From Streptomyces liliiviolaceus (GTDB taxonomy: Bacteria; Actinomycetota; Actinomycetes; Streptomycetales; Streptomycetaceae): a DNA stretch of 64,000 nucleotides. The translations under genes and the position numbers were made by a program. Below the pieces are notes generated by a model that made no database searches, was not told the origin of the DNA, and saw only the letters and a list, made by a program, of their open reading frames with translations. Below are positions 10,781-23,100 of this stretch, in pieces. The stretch's first letter is position 1; the number at the start of each line of letters is the position of its first letter. The stretch lies in the NCBI RefSeq assembly GCF_018070025.1, contig NZ_JAGPYQ010000002.1, positions 248,001-312,000 on the forward strand, written 5' to 3'.

Positions 10781-11977
10781 CTAGGACGTCGTCCGCAGCG
10801 GCAGGGTCCAGACGCCGGTGAAGTCCGGGGGCGTCAGGAAGGTCGGCCGGTCGGCCGGGTCGGTGCGCAGCCGGGGGAAGCGGTCCAGCAGGATGTTCAG
10901 CGCCACCCGCCCCTCCAGCCGGGCCAGCGGCGCGCCCAGGCAGAAGTGGATGCCGCGGCCGAAGCCCAGGTGCGGGTTGGGGTCGCGGGCCGGGTCGAAG
11001 AGCTGCGGGTCGGCGAAGACCCGCTCGTCCCGGTTCGCCGCGGAGAACCACACCTCCAGCACCTGGCCCTCGGGCACCTTCTGCCCGGCTATCTCCACGT
11101 CCTTGGTGGTGATCCGGTAGCCGGCCGCCAGCGGGCTGAGATAGCGCAGCGACTCCTCGATCACGGTCGGCACCAGGTCCCGGTCCTTGCGTACGCGGGC
11201 GTCCGCCTCCGGGAAGGCGTCCAGGCACAGCACGGTGTTGCCGAGCAGCATGGTGGTGGTGATGTGTCCGGCGAAGATCAGCAGATTGGTGAAGTTCACG
11301 ATCTGCCGGTCGGTCAGCCGCTCACCGTCGACCTCCGACTCGATGAGTTTGGTGAGCAGGTCCTCGCGCGGCCTGGCGCGGCGTTCGGCGACCTGTTCCA
11401 GGAAGTAGAAGCCCATCTCCATGGCGGACTCGGCCTGGTCCTCCAGGGACTGCTGCTGTCCGCTGTCCCCTTCGTGCGTGGTGAGCTGGCCGCGGGCCGC
11501 CAGCGACTCGTCCGCCCAGCCCTTGAGCAGGTCGCGGTCGCTGTTGGGGATGCCCAGCATGTCGCAGATGACGATGACCGGCAGCGGGTAGCCCAGCACG
11601 TCCGCCAGGTCGAAGGAGTCGCCGGTGACCTGGTCGAGCAGTTCATGGGTGAGTTCGGCGATCCGGGTCTCCAGGCCGGCCACCATCTTCAGGGTGAAGG
11701 TGCGGCTGACCAGCTTGCGGAGCTTCTTGTGGTCCGGCGGGTCGACCTGGGTCAGATTGCCGTCGAACGCCGCTTTCGCCTGTTCCGGCGGCACGAACCG
11801 GGTGGCGACCGCGGAGGAGTAGGTGCCGGGGTCGGCGAGGATCTCCAGCGACTCCGGGTGGCCGTAGACGTTCCACATCCCCACCTCCTCGTCGTACTCG
11901 ATCGGTCGGGGGGGCTGCTTCCCGCGCAGCCAGAAGTGCTTCGGGTGGATGTCCCACTGGTCTACGGGACCTGTCAT
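10781..11977 (-). CDS. Cytochrome P450
   Basis: A 398-aa P450 with haem loop LGFGRGIHFCLGAPLARLEG, I-helix GHITT (about 243-247) and ExxR as EESLR. The start ATG 11977 has AAGGGAAG upstream. It closely resembles the next P450 (12024-13259) in order and wording of motifs, including QVNFTNLL-like and DVLGYPLP-type segments, so the two are probably paralogues from a duplication. Both belong to the group often acting on NRPS products, for example by hydroxylating piperazate or side chains. Substrate unknown. Confidence 0.92.
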   Translation of the reverse strand: MTGPVDQWDIHPKHFWLRGKQPPRPIEYDEEVGMWNVYGHPESLEILADPGTYSSAVATRFVPPEQAKAAFDGNLTQVDPPDHKKLRKLVSRTFTLKMVAGLETRIAELTHELLDQVTGDSFDLADVLGYPLPVIVICDMLGIPNSDRDLLKGWADESLAARGQLTTHEGDSGQQQSLEDQAESAMEMGFYFLEQVAERRARPREDLLTKLIESEVDGERLTDRQIVNFTNLLIFAGHITTTMLLGNTVLCLDAFPEADARVRKDRDLVPTVIEESLRYLSPLAAGYRITTKDVEIAGQKVPEGQVLEVWFSAANRDERVFADPQLFDPARDPNPHLGFGRGIHFCLGAPLARLEGRVALNILLDRFPRLRTDPADRPTFLTPPDFTGVWTLPLRTTS

Positions 11978-12023
11978 GGGGTCTTCCCTTTCGCGGACAG
12001 GGCGACGGGCGCGGGGCGACCGC

Positions 12024-13259
12024 TCATGAGGTGAGGAGGGGCAGTTCCGAGGCGGTGATGACGTGGGGCAGCGGGAGGAAGGTCGGCAGCCGGTCCGGGT
12101 CGGTGCGCAGCCCGGGGAAGCGGGCCAGGACGGCGTTCAGCGCGACCCGGCCCTCCATCCGGGCCAGCGGGGCGCCCGGGCAGAAGTGGATGCCGCGGCT
12201 GAAGCCGAGGTGCGGGTTGGGGTCCCGTGTCACGTCGAAGGCGTGCGGCCGGTCGAACTGGCGCTCGTCCCGGTTGGCGGCGCCGATCGAGAGGGCGACC
12301 ATCTGGCCGGGCACCACCGGCACCCCGCCGATCTCGGTCCTGGCCAGCACCGCCTTGTAGGCGACCGCGATCGGGGGCATGAGCCGCAGCGTCTCCTCGA
12401 CGACCGCCGGCGTCAGCGCGGGGTCGGCGCGTACCCGTGCCGCGAGTTCCGGGTCGGTGTCCAGGTACAGCAGGGCGTTGCCGAGCAGCGCGCTGGTGGT
12501 GGCGTGCCCGACGACCAGGAGTTCGTTGGCGAAGTTGACCACGGCGCCGTCGCTGAGGCGTTCTCCGTCGACCTCGGCCTCGACGAGTTTGGTGATCAGG
12601 TCCTCGCGCGGCTTCACGCGCCGTTCGGCGGTGTGCGCCCGCAGATAGTCGAACAGTTCCGGCACCACCCGCATCGCGGCCTGCGGGTCCGCGTCGCTGT
12701 TCGGGTTGCGTTCGCCCGAGGTGAGTTCGATCGCGCTGGAGGACATCCGCTCCACCCAGCGCTTGAACAGGTGGCGGTCGCTGGTCGGTACGCCCAGCAG
12801 TTCGGAGATGACCATGACCGGCATCGGGTAGGCGAGGTCGTTCACCAGTTCCAGGCTGCCCCGGCCGTCGACGGCGTCGAGGAGTTCGTCGGTGATCGCC
12901 ACGATGCGCGGCTCCAGCTCGGCCACCACCTTCGGGGTGAACGCCTTGCCGATGAGCTTGCGCAGCTTGGTGTGTTCGGGCGGGTCGGTCATGGTCAGCG
13001 CGCCCTCGCTGAACGACTCGTCGATCTCGGTGGCGGCCAGCAGACTGGCGATGTTGTTCGAGAACGACCGTGGGTCGCGCAGGACTTCGAGTATCTCCCG
13101 GTAGCCGTAGACGTTGCAGACACCGAAGCCGTCGACTTCGACGGGCCGCTCGGGGCTGTGTCCGCGCATCCAGAAGAAGGCGGGGTTGATGCCCAGGCGG
13201 TCGGCGAACGCGGCGGCCTTCGCGCCGTCCGCCTGATGGGTGGCCGATGCTGTGGTCAT
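12024..13259 (-). CDS. Cytochrome P450, with atypical haem loop
   Basis: A 411-aa P450 whose haem loop reads LGFSRGIHFCPGAPLARMEG. Ser replaces the usual Gly before RG, and Pro follows the axial Cys where Leu or Ile is usual. The Cys itself is intact, so activity is likely. The I-helix motif is GHATT. The start ATG is 3 bases after the NRPS-B stop, with GGAGAA inside the NRPS end, so it is translationally linked to the NRPS. It is a paralogue of the gene at 10781. It probably tailors the peptide, perhaps a piperazate ring or side chain; the site is not deducible. Confidence 0.92.
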   Translation of the reverse strand: MTTASATHQADGAKAAAFADRLGINPAFFWMRGHSPERPVEVDGFGVCNVYGYREILEVLRDPRSFSNNIASLLAATEIDESFSEGALTMTDPPEHTKLRKLIGKAFTPKVVAELEPRIVAITDELLDAVDGRGSLELVNDLAYPMPVMVISELLGVPTSDRHLFKRWVERMSSSAIELTSGERNPNSDADPQAAMRVVPELFDYLRAHTAERRVKPREDLITKLVEAEVDGERLSDGAVVNFANELLVVGHATTSALLGNALLYLDTDPELAARVRADPALTPAVVEETLRLMPPIAVAYKAVLARTEIGGVPVVPGQMVALSIGAANRDERQFDRPHAFDVTRDPNPHLGFSRGIHFCPGAPLARMEGRVALNAVLARFPGLRTDPDRLPTFLPLPHVITASELPLLTS

Positions 13260-13262
13260 GGG

Positions 13263-16200
13263 TCAGTTCTCCGCAAGGTGGCGAGTGAGGATGCGGCAGA
13301 TCTCGGCCGCGGGTCCTGGCTTGGCGAGGTCCATGTGCGTGGCGGCGATGTCGTACTGGTGCACGGTGCCGCCGATCAGCGGTTCCCAGTCGGCCGCGTA
13401 GGAGTCGTCCGGGTTGAGCGTCGCGTAGAAGAACAGCGCGTCGCCGTCGAACCGGGGTGAGTCGAACTCCGGGAGCCTCTCGGAATGTGCCTTGAACACG
13501 GCGCTGGCGTTCGTCACCAGTTCCTTCCGGCTGCTGTCCTCGCCCACCGAGGCGAGGAAGAACTCGTCGAAGAACGCCCGCACCTCGGCGATGTTCACCG
13601 GCTCGGTGACGCGCCGGAACCAGCTGCTGGGCGGGCTGTCCAGCAGCGCGAGCAGCGGCACCTCGTGCCCCAGTGCCCGCAGCCGGGCGGCGATCGCCTG
13701 GGCGTAGGTACCGCCCGAGGAGTGCCCGACGAGATGGAAGGGCCCGTCCGGCTGGACCGCGAGAATCTGTTCCAGATAGTCGTCGACGACCGCCTCGGTG
13801 GACTCGATCCGGAGTGATCCGTCGAAGCCGCGTGACTGGATTCCGTAGACCGGACGGTCGCCGAGCCGGTCCGCGAAGCCCAGGTAGGACCAGCACAGCC
13901 CCACCCCGGGATGGATGAACCACACGGGCGGCTCGCTGCCGCCGGCGTGCATCGGCAGCACCACCGCGAAGGGATCGGTGAAGGCGGGTGTCTCGGTGCC
14001 GGTCCGTTCCTCGATGTACTCGGCCAGCTGCAGCACGGTCGAGGAGCCGAACATCACCCGGATCGGGACCTTGATGTCGAGCAGTGCGTGGATGCGGCTG
14101 AGGAGTCGGGTGAGCCGCAGCGAGTGGCCGCCCAGGTCGAAGAAGTTGTCGTCGATGCCCACCCGGTCCAGCTCCAGCACCTCGGCGAAGAGTTCCGCCA
14201 GGGTCCTCTCCAGCGGGGTCCGGGGTGCGCGGTAGGCGACGCTGTTGAAGTCGGGGTCGGGCAGCGCGTCCCGGTCCAGCTTGCCGTTGGGGGTCAGCGG
14301 CAGCTGTTCCAGGGTGACGAAGGCCGCCGGGACCATGTACTCGGGCATGCGTTCCGAGACCTGCCGGCGCAGTTCCTCCACGGCCACCGCACCGCCCGCC
14401 GGGACGATGTACCCGATCAGCTGCTTGTCCCCCTCCTCGTTCTCCCGGGCCACCACCACCGCCCGGTCCACCGCGTCGTGCGCGGTCAGCGCGGCCTCGA
14501 TCTCGCCGAGTTCGACGCGGAAGCCGCGGATCTTCACCTGGTTGTCGGTGCGGCCGTAGAAGTCCAGCTCGCCGTCGGCGGTCCAGGCGACCAGGTCTCC
14601 GGTGCGGTACATCCGCTCGCCCGGCCCGCCGAACGGGCAGGCCACGAAGCGGCTCGCGGTCAGCCCCGTCCGGTGCTGGTAGCCGCGGGTCAGGCCGGCG
14701 CCGGCGATGTACAGCTCGCCGGGCACGCCCGGGAGCACCGGTCGCAGCGCGGAGTCCAGGACATAGATGCGGGTGTTCGGGATGGGCCGGCCGATCGGTA
14801 CCCGGCCGTCCCCGGTCAGTTCGCTGACGGTCACACCGACGGTGGCTTCCGTCGGCCCGTAGCCGTTGAACATCCGCCGCCCGGCCGACCAGGTGGCCGC
14901 CAGCTCCGGCGAGGTCGCCTCACCGGCCACCATCAGGGACTCCACGGAGGGCAGGGAGCCCTCCGGGAGCGCCGCCAGCACGGCCGGCGGCAGGATCGCG
15001 TGGGTCACCCGGTACTCGCCGACGGTCTCCACCAGCGGGTCGCCGGCGGTCAGCCGGTCCTTGCCGGCCATCACCAGGGTGGCCCCGGCCAGCAGTGACA
15101 TGCACATCTCGCCCACCGAGACGTCGAAGCTCGGGGAGGCGAACTGGAGCACGCGGCTGCCGGAGGAGACCTTCATCCGGTCGACGATCACCGCCACCAC
15201 GTTGGCGAAGCCGGTGTGGGTGACCGCCACCCCCTTGGGTCGTCCGGTGGAGCCCGAGGTGTAGATGACGTACGCCGCGTTGGCCACCGACAGTGGGCAG
15301 GAGCGGTCCGCGTCGGTCAGTGGGTCGGGGCTCGCCCCGGCCAGCTCCGCGACGAACTCCGCCTCGTCCAGGCGCAGTCGGGTGGCGGACAGCTCCGGGA
15401 GCCGGCCGTCGGTCTCCTCGTCCACCAGGATCAGGTCCGTCGCCGAGTCCTCGACCATGAAGGTGAGCCGCTCGGCCGGGTACGCCGGGTCGAGCGGCAG
15501 ATAGGCGCCGCCCGCCTTCATCACCGCGAGCACCGCCACGCACCAGTCGGGCGAGCGGCGCAGCGCCACGCCGACGACCGTCTCGGGTCCGACGCCGCGC
15601 CAGGCCAGCACCCGGGCCAGCCGGTTGGCGCGGGCGTCCAGTTCCCGGTAGCTCAGCGACTCGTTCTCGAACAGCACGGCGGCGACGTCCGGCGCGGCCG
15701 ACACCTGCCGCTCGAACAGCTCCGGGACGGTCCGCGCGGGGCCGGCCGCGGCGGTGTCGTTGAACTGGTCGAGCAGCTGATGCCGCTCGGCCGGGGCGAG
15801 CACGTCCGCCGCGCCGACCGGGACGTCCGGATCGGCCACCAGTTGCCGCAGCAGCCGCAGCAGCCGGGTGGCGATCAGCTGCACCGTCTCCTCGCGGATG
15901 CCGTTGCGCTGGTACTGGAGGATCATCCGCAGGTCGGGTTCGGCGTCCGCCGCCAGACCGACCAGGTACGGGGCGCCGGTGGCCGGGCGCATTCCGGTGA
16001 TGGACAGCCCGGCCGCCGCGTCGGCCTCGCCCATGCCCTCCCGGTCCACCGGGAAGGACTGGAAGAGCACGATGGTGTTGAACAGGTTCGTCAGCCCGGT
16101 CTCCCGCTGGATGCGGTAGAGCCCGTAGTGGTGGTGGTCCAGCAGCGCCGTCTGCCGGTCCTGGAGGCCGCGCAGCACCTCGGTGAAGGTGTCGTGCTGC

Positions 16201-17190
16201 GCGTACTCCACGCGGATGGGCAGGGAGTTGACGAACAGGCCGACCATGGAGTCGATCCCGGGCACCTCCGGCGGCCGGCCGGAGACGGTGGTGCCTAGCA
16301 GCACGTCCTGCCGTCCGGTCAGCTGCCCGATCATGAGCGCCCAGATGCCCTGCACCAGGGTGCTCATGGACACCCCGAGCTCGGCGGCGCGCCGCTTCAG
16401 CGCACGGGCCGCCTCCGGCGACAGCGGGACGTCGACGGTCCCGGCCCGCTGGTCCTCGCCGGTGCCGCCCTCGAAGTCGGGTGTCAGCAGCGTGGGTTCG
16501 GTCACGCCGTCGAGTTCCTTCGCCCAGGCCCTGGCGTCCGCCTCGTCGTCCCGCCGGGCGAGCCAGCGCAGGAAGTCCTTGTACTCGGGGGCCTTGGGCA
16601 GCAGGGTGCCGTCGCCCTCGGCCGCGTACAGCTGGAGCAGGTCGCGCACCAGCATCGGGAACGACCAGCCGTCGAACAGCACATGGTGGACGGTCAGCAC
16701 CAGCTCGGACCGGACCGGGCTCAGCCGGACGAGGGTGACGCGCAGCATCGGCGGCTTCTGCGGGTCGAAGTGCACATGGTGGTCCTCGGCGAGCAGCCGC
16801 TCGTACGCCTCCTCGCGTTCCGGTTCGTCGAGTCCGCTGAGGTCGACCTCGCGCCAGGGCACCTCGGCCTCGTCGACCACCAGCTGCACCAGGTCGCCCT
16901 GGACGTCGGTGATGAACGCGACGCGGAGGTTGGCGTGCCGCTCCACCAGGGCCTGGGCCGCGGCCTGCATGCGGGCCGAGTCGATCCGTCCTTGGGCGTG
17001 GAAGGAGACCTGCACCAGATGCGGGTCGAACGCGCCCTCCTCCAGCCGCATCGATTCGAACAGCACACCGAACTGGAGGGGGGCGAGCGGCCATGCGTCG
17101 GTCAGACCGGGGTACTGCCGCTCCCAGCGCTCGATCTCGCTCTGGGCCACGGTCAGCAGCGGCAGATCGGAGGGGGTGAGTCCGCCGGCG
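13263..17190 (-). other. NRPS module 6: C-A-T-TE, residue unassigned; chain release
   Basis: Specificity residues read DVGIMAGVGK, a combination I cannot assign. Three glycines in the pocket suggest a bulky or extended side chain. The TE domain (about 13950-13263) has nucleophile GHSSGG, an Asp in LALLDSPP and His in [10 protein letters not shown]. It should cyclise or hydrolyse the finished hexapeptide. Confidence 0.7.
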
Positions 17191-20100
17191 CCGGGGGCGG
17201 CGACGTGCCGGGTCAGCCCCTCCAGGGCGTCGCGCCACAGGTCTGCCAGTTCCTGGGCGTCGGCCCGGGACAGCAGTCCGGTGGGGAAGGCGATCCGGGC
17301 GCTCAGCCGCGGGCCCCGCTCCGTGTCGGTGACGTAGGCGCTGATGTCCAGGGTCGCCATCGCCGGCATGTTCGCGTCGAGGTCCGCGGTCAGTCCGAGT
17401 GCGTCGGCGGCCGGTGTCCAGCCCAGGCCGCGCAGTTGCTCCGGCATGTCGTCGGCCGAGACCCGGCCCAGATAGTTGAAGGAGATCTGCGGTGTCGGCT
17501 GCCAGTCCAGTTCGGCCGCGGTCGCCGGGTTGAGATGGCGCAGCAGACCGAAGCCGATGCCCTTGTCGGGGACGGCCAGCAGTTGCTCCTTGACGTTCTT
17601 GATCACCCGCCCGGCGGCCGGTCCGCCGGCCAGCGCGTCGTCGAGGTCGACGCCCGCGGTGTCCACCCGGACGGGGAACATGCTGGTGAACCAGCCCACG
17701 GTGCGCGACAGATCGGCGCCGGGCACGACCTGTTCCTCGCGGCCGTGTCCTTCGAGGCGGATCAGCGCCGAGGTCTCCTCGATGCCCCGGGCGGCGCGCC
17801 ACTTGGCGGTGGCGACGGCCAGCGCGGACAGCAGTCCGTCGTTGACTCCGCCGTGGAACGCCGTGGGTACGGTGGTCAGCAGCGACTCGGTCAGCGGCTC
17901 CGGCAGCTCCACCGAGACGGACTCCACGGTGGACATCAGGTCCACGGCCGGGTTCAGCGCGCGTGAGCCGAGCAGCGGGTCGGGGCGCTCGACCGTGTCG
18001 AGCCAGTGCTGCAGTTCGGCGAGGCGGTCCTCCTCGTACGCCTCGTCCTGCAGGGCGTGCGCCCAGCGGCGCACCGAGGTGCCGACCTCGGGCAGGCTGG
18101 GGGTCCTGCCTGCACGGACCTGCTCCCAGGCGGCGGCGAGGTCCGGCACCAGGATGCGCCAGGACACGCCGTCGACCACGAAGTGGTGGAGGACCACCAG
18201 CAGCCGGCCGGGGACGCCGGCCTGCTCGGGGGCGAACCACACGAACTGCGCCATCACCGCGCCGACCGGGTCCAGTCGGCCGGTGGCGGCGTCGAGTTCG
18301 GACCTGGCCGTCCGCAGCCAGTCCTCGTCCCAGGTGCCGTCGCAGGCCACCGTGCGGACCAGGCTCGCGAGGTCGACGGTGCCGGCGGGGGCCACCACCA
18401 GGGCGTCGCCCTCCGGGTCCAGCCGGGAGCGCAGCACGTCGTGGCGGTCCAGGACCGCGCCGAGGGTGGCGAGCAGCCCGTCCTCGTCGATGCCGGCGGG
18501 CAGTTCCAGTGCCACCGACATGGCGAACCGGTCGTAGCCGCCGCCGAGTTCGAGCAGGTAGCGGCCTATCGGAGGCAGGGGCAGCTCGCCGACGCCGCCG
18601 CCCGCCAGTTCCGTGAGCACCGGGCCGGCGGTGAGTTCGCCGCCCGCCGCCTCGGCCAGTTCGGCGACGGTCCGCAGCTCGAAGATCTGCCGCGCGTTGA
18701 CCTCGACGCCCTGGGCGCGGGCCCGGGAGACGATCTGGATGGAGCGGATGCTGTCGCCGCCGATGGCGAAGAAGTCGTCGTCGACGCCGACCCGGTCCAC
18801 GCCGAGGACCTCGGCGTAGACGGCGGCCAGGACGTGTTCGGCCTCGGTACGGGGCGCGCGGTACGACTCGCCCCCGAAGTCGGGTTCGGGCAGCGCGGCG
18901 CGGTCCAGTTTGCCGTTGGGGGCGAGCGGCAGCCGGTCCAGCATGACGAAGACGGCCGGGACCATGAACTCCGGCAGCCGGCCCGCGACGAAGCGGCGCA
19001 GCTCGCGATCGGAGACACCGGCGGTCATCGGGGCCGCGAACACGCCCTGCTCGTCCACCGTGCCGCCGGAGTCGGTGCTCACCGGGACGACATAGCCGAC
19101 CAGTTGCCTGCTGCCGCTCCGCTCGTGGCCTTGGTGGCTGATCACGACCGCCTGGGCGACGCCGGGGTGTGCGGTGAGGGCGGCCTCGATCTCGCCGGGT
19201 TCGATACGCAGGCCGCGGATCTTGACCTGGGCGTCACCGCGTCCGACGTACTCCAGCTGCCCGTCGGAGGTCCAGCGGGCCAGGTCCCCGGTCCGGTACA
19301 TCCGCGCCCCGGCCGGACCGTACGGATCCGCCACGAAACGCTCCGCGGTCAGCGCCGCCCGCCCGTGATAACCACGCGCGACGCTCCCCGCGACGTACAA
19401 CTCACCCACCACACCCACCGGCACCGGGGTCAGACCGGAGCCGAGGACATAGGTGCGCATGTTGCCCAGCGGGGCTCCGATCGGCGCGCTCCCGCCACCC
19501 GCCCACTCCTCACCGGCGGGGACCGGGAACGCCGTGGCGTAGAAACTCTCCGTCTGCCCGTAAGCGTTGACGACCCGGACGCCGGGGATGGCCTCGCGGA
19601 CCCGGGTCACCAGAGCGGCCGGCAGCGCCTCGCCCGCGAACACGACGGTGTCGGCGGTGATCTTCCCCGCCACCTGGTCCAGGAGTTCGGAGAACACGGA
19701 CGGCACGGTGGACACGACGCCGCCCTGCCAGCCGCCGCGCTCGGCGACCGCCAGCACGTCCCGGACGATCTCGACGGTGCCGCCCGCAGCAAGGGTCGTG
19801 AACATCTCGAACACGGACACGTCGAAATTGACCGAGGTCGCGGCCAGCATCCGGGTCCGCGCACTGACGTCCATCGTCGCGGCCAGGCGCAGCACGCCGT
19901 TGACGACATTGCCGTGGGTGACCGCGACGCCCTTCGGAGTGCCCGTCGAGCCCGACGTGTACATCACGTACGCCACGTCGTCCGGCCGCAGCGCCACCCG
20001 GACCGGGTCGTGCGGCTCATCCGGCTCGGTGAGGTCCAGGTCGTCGAGATGGAGCCGGGGGGTGTCACCGGCGGGCAGGACGTGTTCGGTGTCCCGGTCG

Positions 20101-23100
20101 GTCAGCAGCAGCACCGGAGCGGCATCGCCGACGATGAAGTCCAACCGCCCACTCGGATACCGCGGATCGATCGGCAGATAGGCTCCGCCCGCCTTGAGGA
20201 CCCCCAGCAACGCGACCGGCAGCGAGTCGGTACGCGGCAGCGCGACACCCACCACCGACCCGGGCACCACTCCGTGCCCGGCCAGCACCGACGCGAGGAC
20301 GTCGGACCGTGCGTCCAGTTCGAGATAGCTCAGCGCGTCCTCGCCGAAGACCACCGCCTTCGCCTGCGGGGTCAGGGCCGCCTGCCGTTCCACCAGGCCC
20401 GGCACGGTCACCGCGGGGGTGGGCTGCGCGGTGTCGTTGAGGCCGTACAGCACCAGCTCGCGCTCGGCAGGCTCCAGCAGTTCGGCGAGGCCCACCGGCC
20501 GCGACGGCTCGACCACCAGCTCGCGGACCAGGCGCAGATAGCGGTCCACGACCGCCTGGGCGGTGTCGTGGTCGAAGAGGTCGGAGGCGTATTCCAGGAG
20601 CCCCACCACGCCCCGGCCCGGGAGGTCCGCCATGTTGAAGAACAGATCGAACTTGGCGGTCTCGGTGCGGACCCGCTCGAACTCCACCCGCAGACCGGGC
20701 AGCGCGAAGTCCCTGCGCGCGAAGTTCTGCCAGGCGAACATCACCTGGAACAACGGCGAGTACGCCGTCGAGCGCTCCGGGTTCAGCACCTCCACCAGCC
20801 GCTCGAACGGCACGTCCTGATTGTCGTACGCGGCCAGCGACTTGCCCCGCACCTGCGCCAGCACGTCCGTGAACGACGGATTGCCCGACAGGTCGGCCCG
20901 CAGCACCCAGGTGTTGACGAAGAACCCGACCAGATCGGCCAGCGCCTCATCGGTCCGGTTCGCGATCGGCGAACCGATCGTCACGTCGTCCCCGCCGCCG
21001 AGCGCGTGGAGCAGCACCGCCAGTGCCGACTCCAGCACCATCGACGCCGTAGCACCACGCTCCCGCGCCAGGTCCTCCACCGCCGCCGTCGTCTCCGCGT
21101 CCAGCGCGAACTCGACCGCCGCGCCCCGGTGCGAGGCCACCGGCGGCCGGGGCCGGTCCGACGGCAACCGCAGCGGTTGCGGCACATCGGCCAGTTCCGC
21201 ACGCCAGTAGGCGACCTGGCCGGCCAGCACACTGTCCGGGTCGGACTCCTCCCCCAGCAGTTCGGTCTGCCACAGGGTGTAGTCCACGTACTGCACCGGC
21301 AGTTCCGGCCACTGGGGGGCGGTGCCCTCCTGGCGGGCGGCGTAGGCGGTGGTCAGGTCCCGCGCGAGCGGAGCCATGGACGAGCCGTCGCTGGCGATGT
21401 GGTGGATCAGCAGCATCAGGACGTGTTCCTGTGCGCCGAGCCGCAGCAGGGTGGCCCGCAGCGGAATCTCGGTGGCAAGGTCGAACGGCTGGCCCGCGGC
21501 CTCGGCCATGGCGTCGTCGAAACCGTCGGGCGCCACGTCCACGACGGGGACCGTCAGGTGCGCCTGTGCCACCGGGAGGATCCGCTGGGACGGAATGCCC
21601 TGGTCGTCGACGGTGATGAGGGTGCGCAGGCTCTCGTGCCGTGCGACCACGTCACGCACCGCCAGCTCCAGGGCGGCCGGGTCGAGTGCGCCGGACAGCC
21701 GCAGCGGGAACGGGGCGTTGTAGGTCGCCGAGGGGCCCTCGAAGCGGTCGATGAACCACAGCCGCCGCTGCGCGTAGGACAGCGGGACGTTCTCCCCGCG
21801 GTGCTCGGCGCGCCGCAGGGGCGGCCGTACCGGCGCGCCGGCCGACAACTGCGCGGTCAGTTCCACGACCGTGGGCGACTCGAAGACCACCCGGATGGGG
21901 AGTTCGGCGCCGAGCGCCGTGCGGATGCGGCTGACGAGGCGGGTGGCGAGCAGCGAGTGGCCGCCCAGTGCGAAGAAGTCGTCGTCGATGCCCACCCGGT
22001 CAAGACCCAGCACCTCGGCGAACAGCCCGCACAGCAGCTCTTCCTGCGGGGTGCGTGGCGCCCGGCCGCCGGCGGTGCCGGTGTAGTCGGGCGCGGGCAG
22101 GGCCCGCCGGTCCAGCTTGCCGTTGACGGTCAGCGGGACCTCGGCGATGGCGATCACCGTCGAGGGCACCAGGTGGTCCGGCAGCCGGTCCTTGAGGTAG
22201 CCGCGCAGCGAGGTGACCAGGGTGCCGATCCGGCCGGCGGCGGCCGGCTCGTTGGCCAGCGTCCGGTCGGCGCGGCCGGACGGCGCGAAGCCGCCGGTGG
22301 TCACCCGGTCGGCGGCGGGGCCGCCGGGAAGGAGCACCGCGTCGAAGCACTCCGCGGCGTCCGCGGACCACGTCACCAGCGCGCCCCAGCCGTGTTCCGC
22401 GGCCCAGTCGCACACCTCCTGCGGATCCAGCGCGGGGCCGCCGCCTGCGGCGGGTTCGGGGATCAGCGAGACCGCCGCGGCGGCCTCGACCTCGGCGGCC
22501 AGCCGGGCGTTGGGGATACGGGTGACGCGCACCGGCCCGTCGCCGAGGGTGCGGCACGCGTGTTCCAGACCGGTCAGGTCGTCCACCGGGCGGCCCCACC
22601 GCACGACGGGGGCGTCGTCCAGCCGCAGCGCGTCGGCCGACGCCTTGTGCAGTACGACCTCGTACCGGTGCCGGGTCAGTTCGTTGTGGAACCGGCCGGG
22701 CTTGAGGCGGATGTCGACGCCCGCGCCCCGCCGCTCGCCCCAGCGGGCGAACCACTCGGGGTCGAGGACGAGTTCCTTCTCCATCAGCATGGCGCGGGCG
22801 ACCGCGGCGCGGGTCGCCGACGCGGCGGCCTCCGGGTGGTGGGCGCGCTGCACGCCGGTCCTGAACAGTCTCAGCGAGCCGGCGTTGCGTACGTCGCCGA
22901 CGAGGACCCGGCCGCCGGGTGCCAGCAGTTCCAGTGCCCGGGTGAGCACCTGGTCCAGGTAGTCGGCGTCGGGGAAGTACTGCACCACCGAGTTCAGCAC
23001 CACGATGTCGAAGTGCTCGCGCGGCAGGCCCGACATGTCGTCGGCGTGCCGGTGCCGCAGGTGCACCCGGTCGGCGAACCCGGTCCGGGCGACCTGTTCA

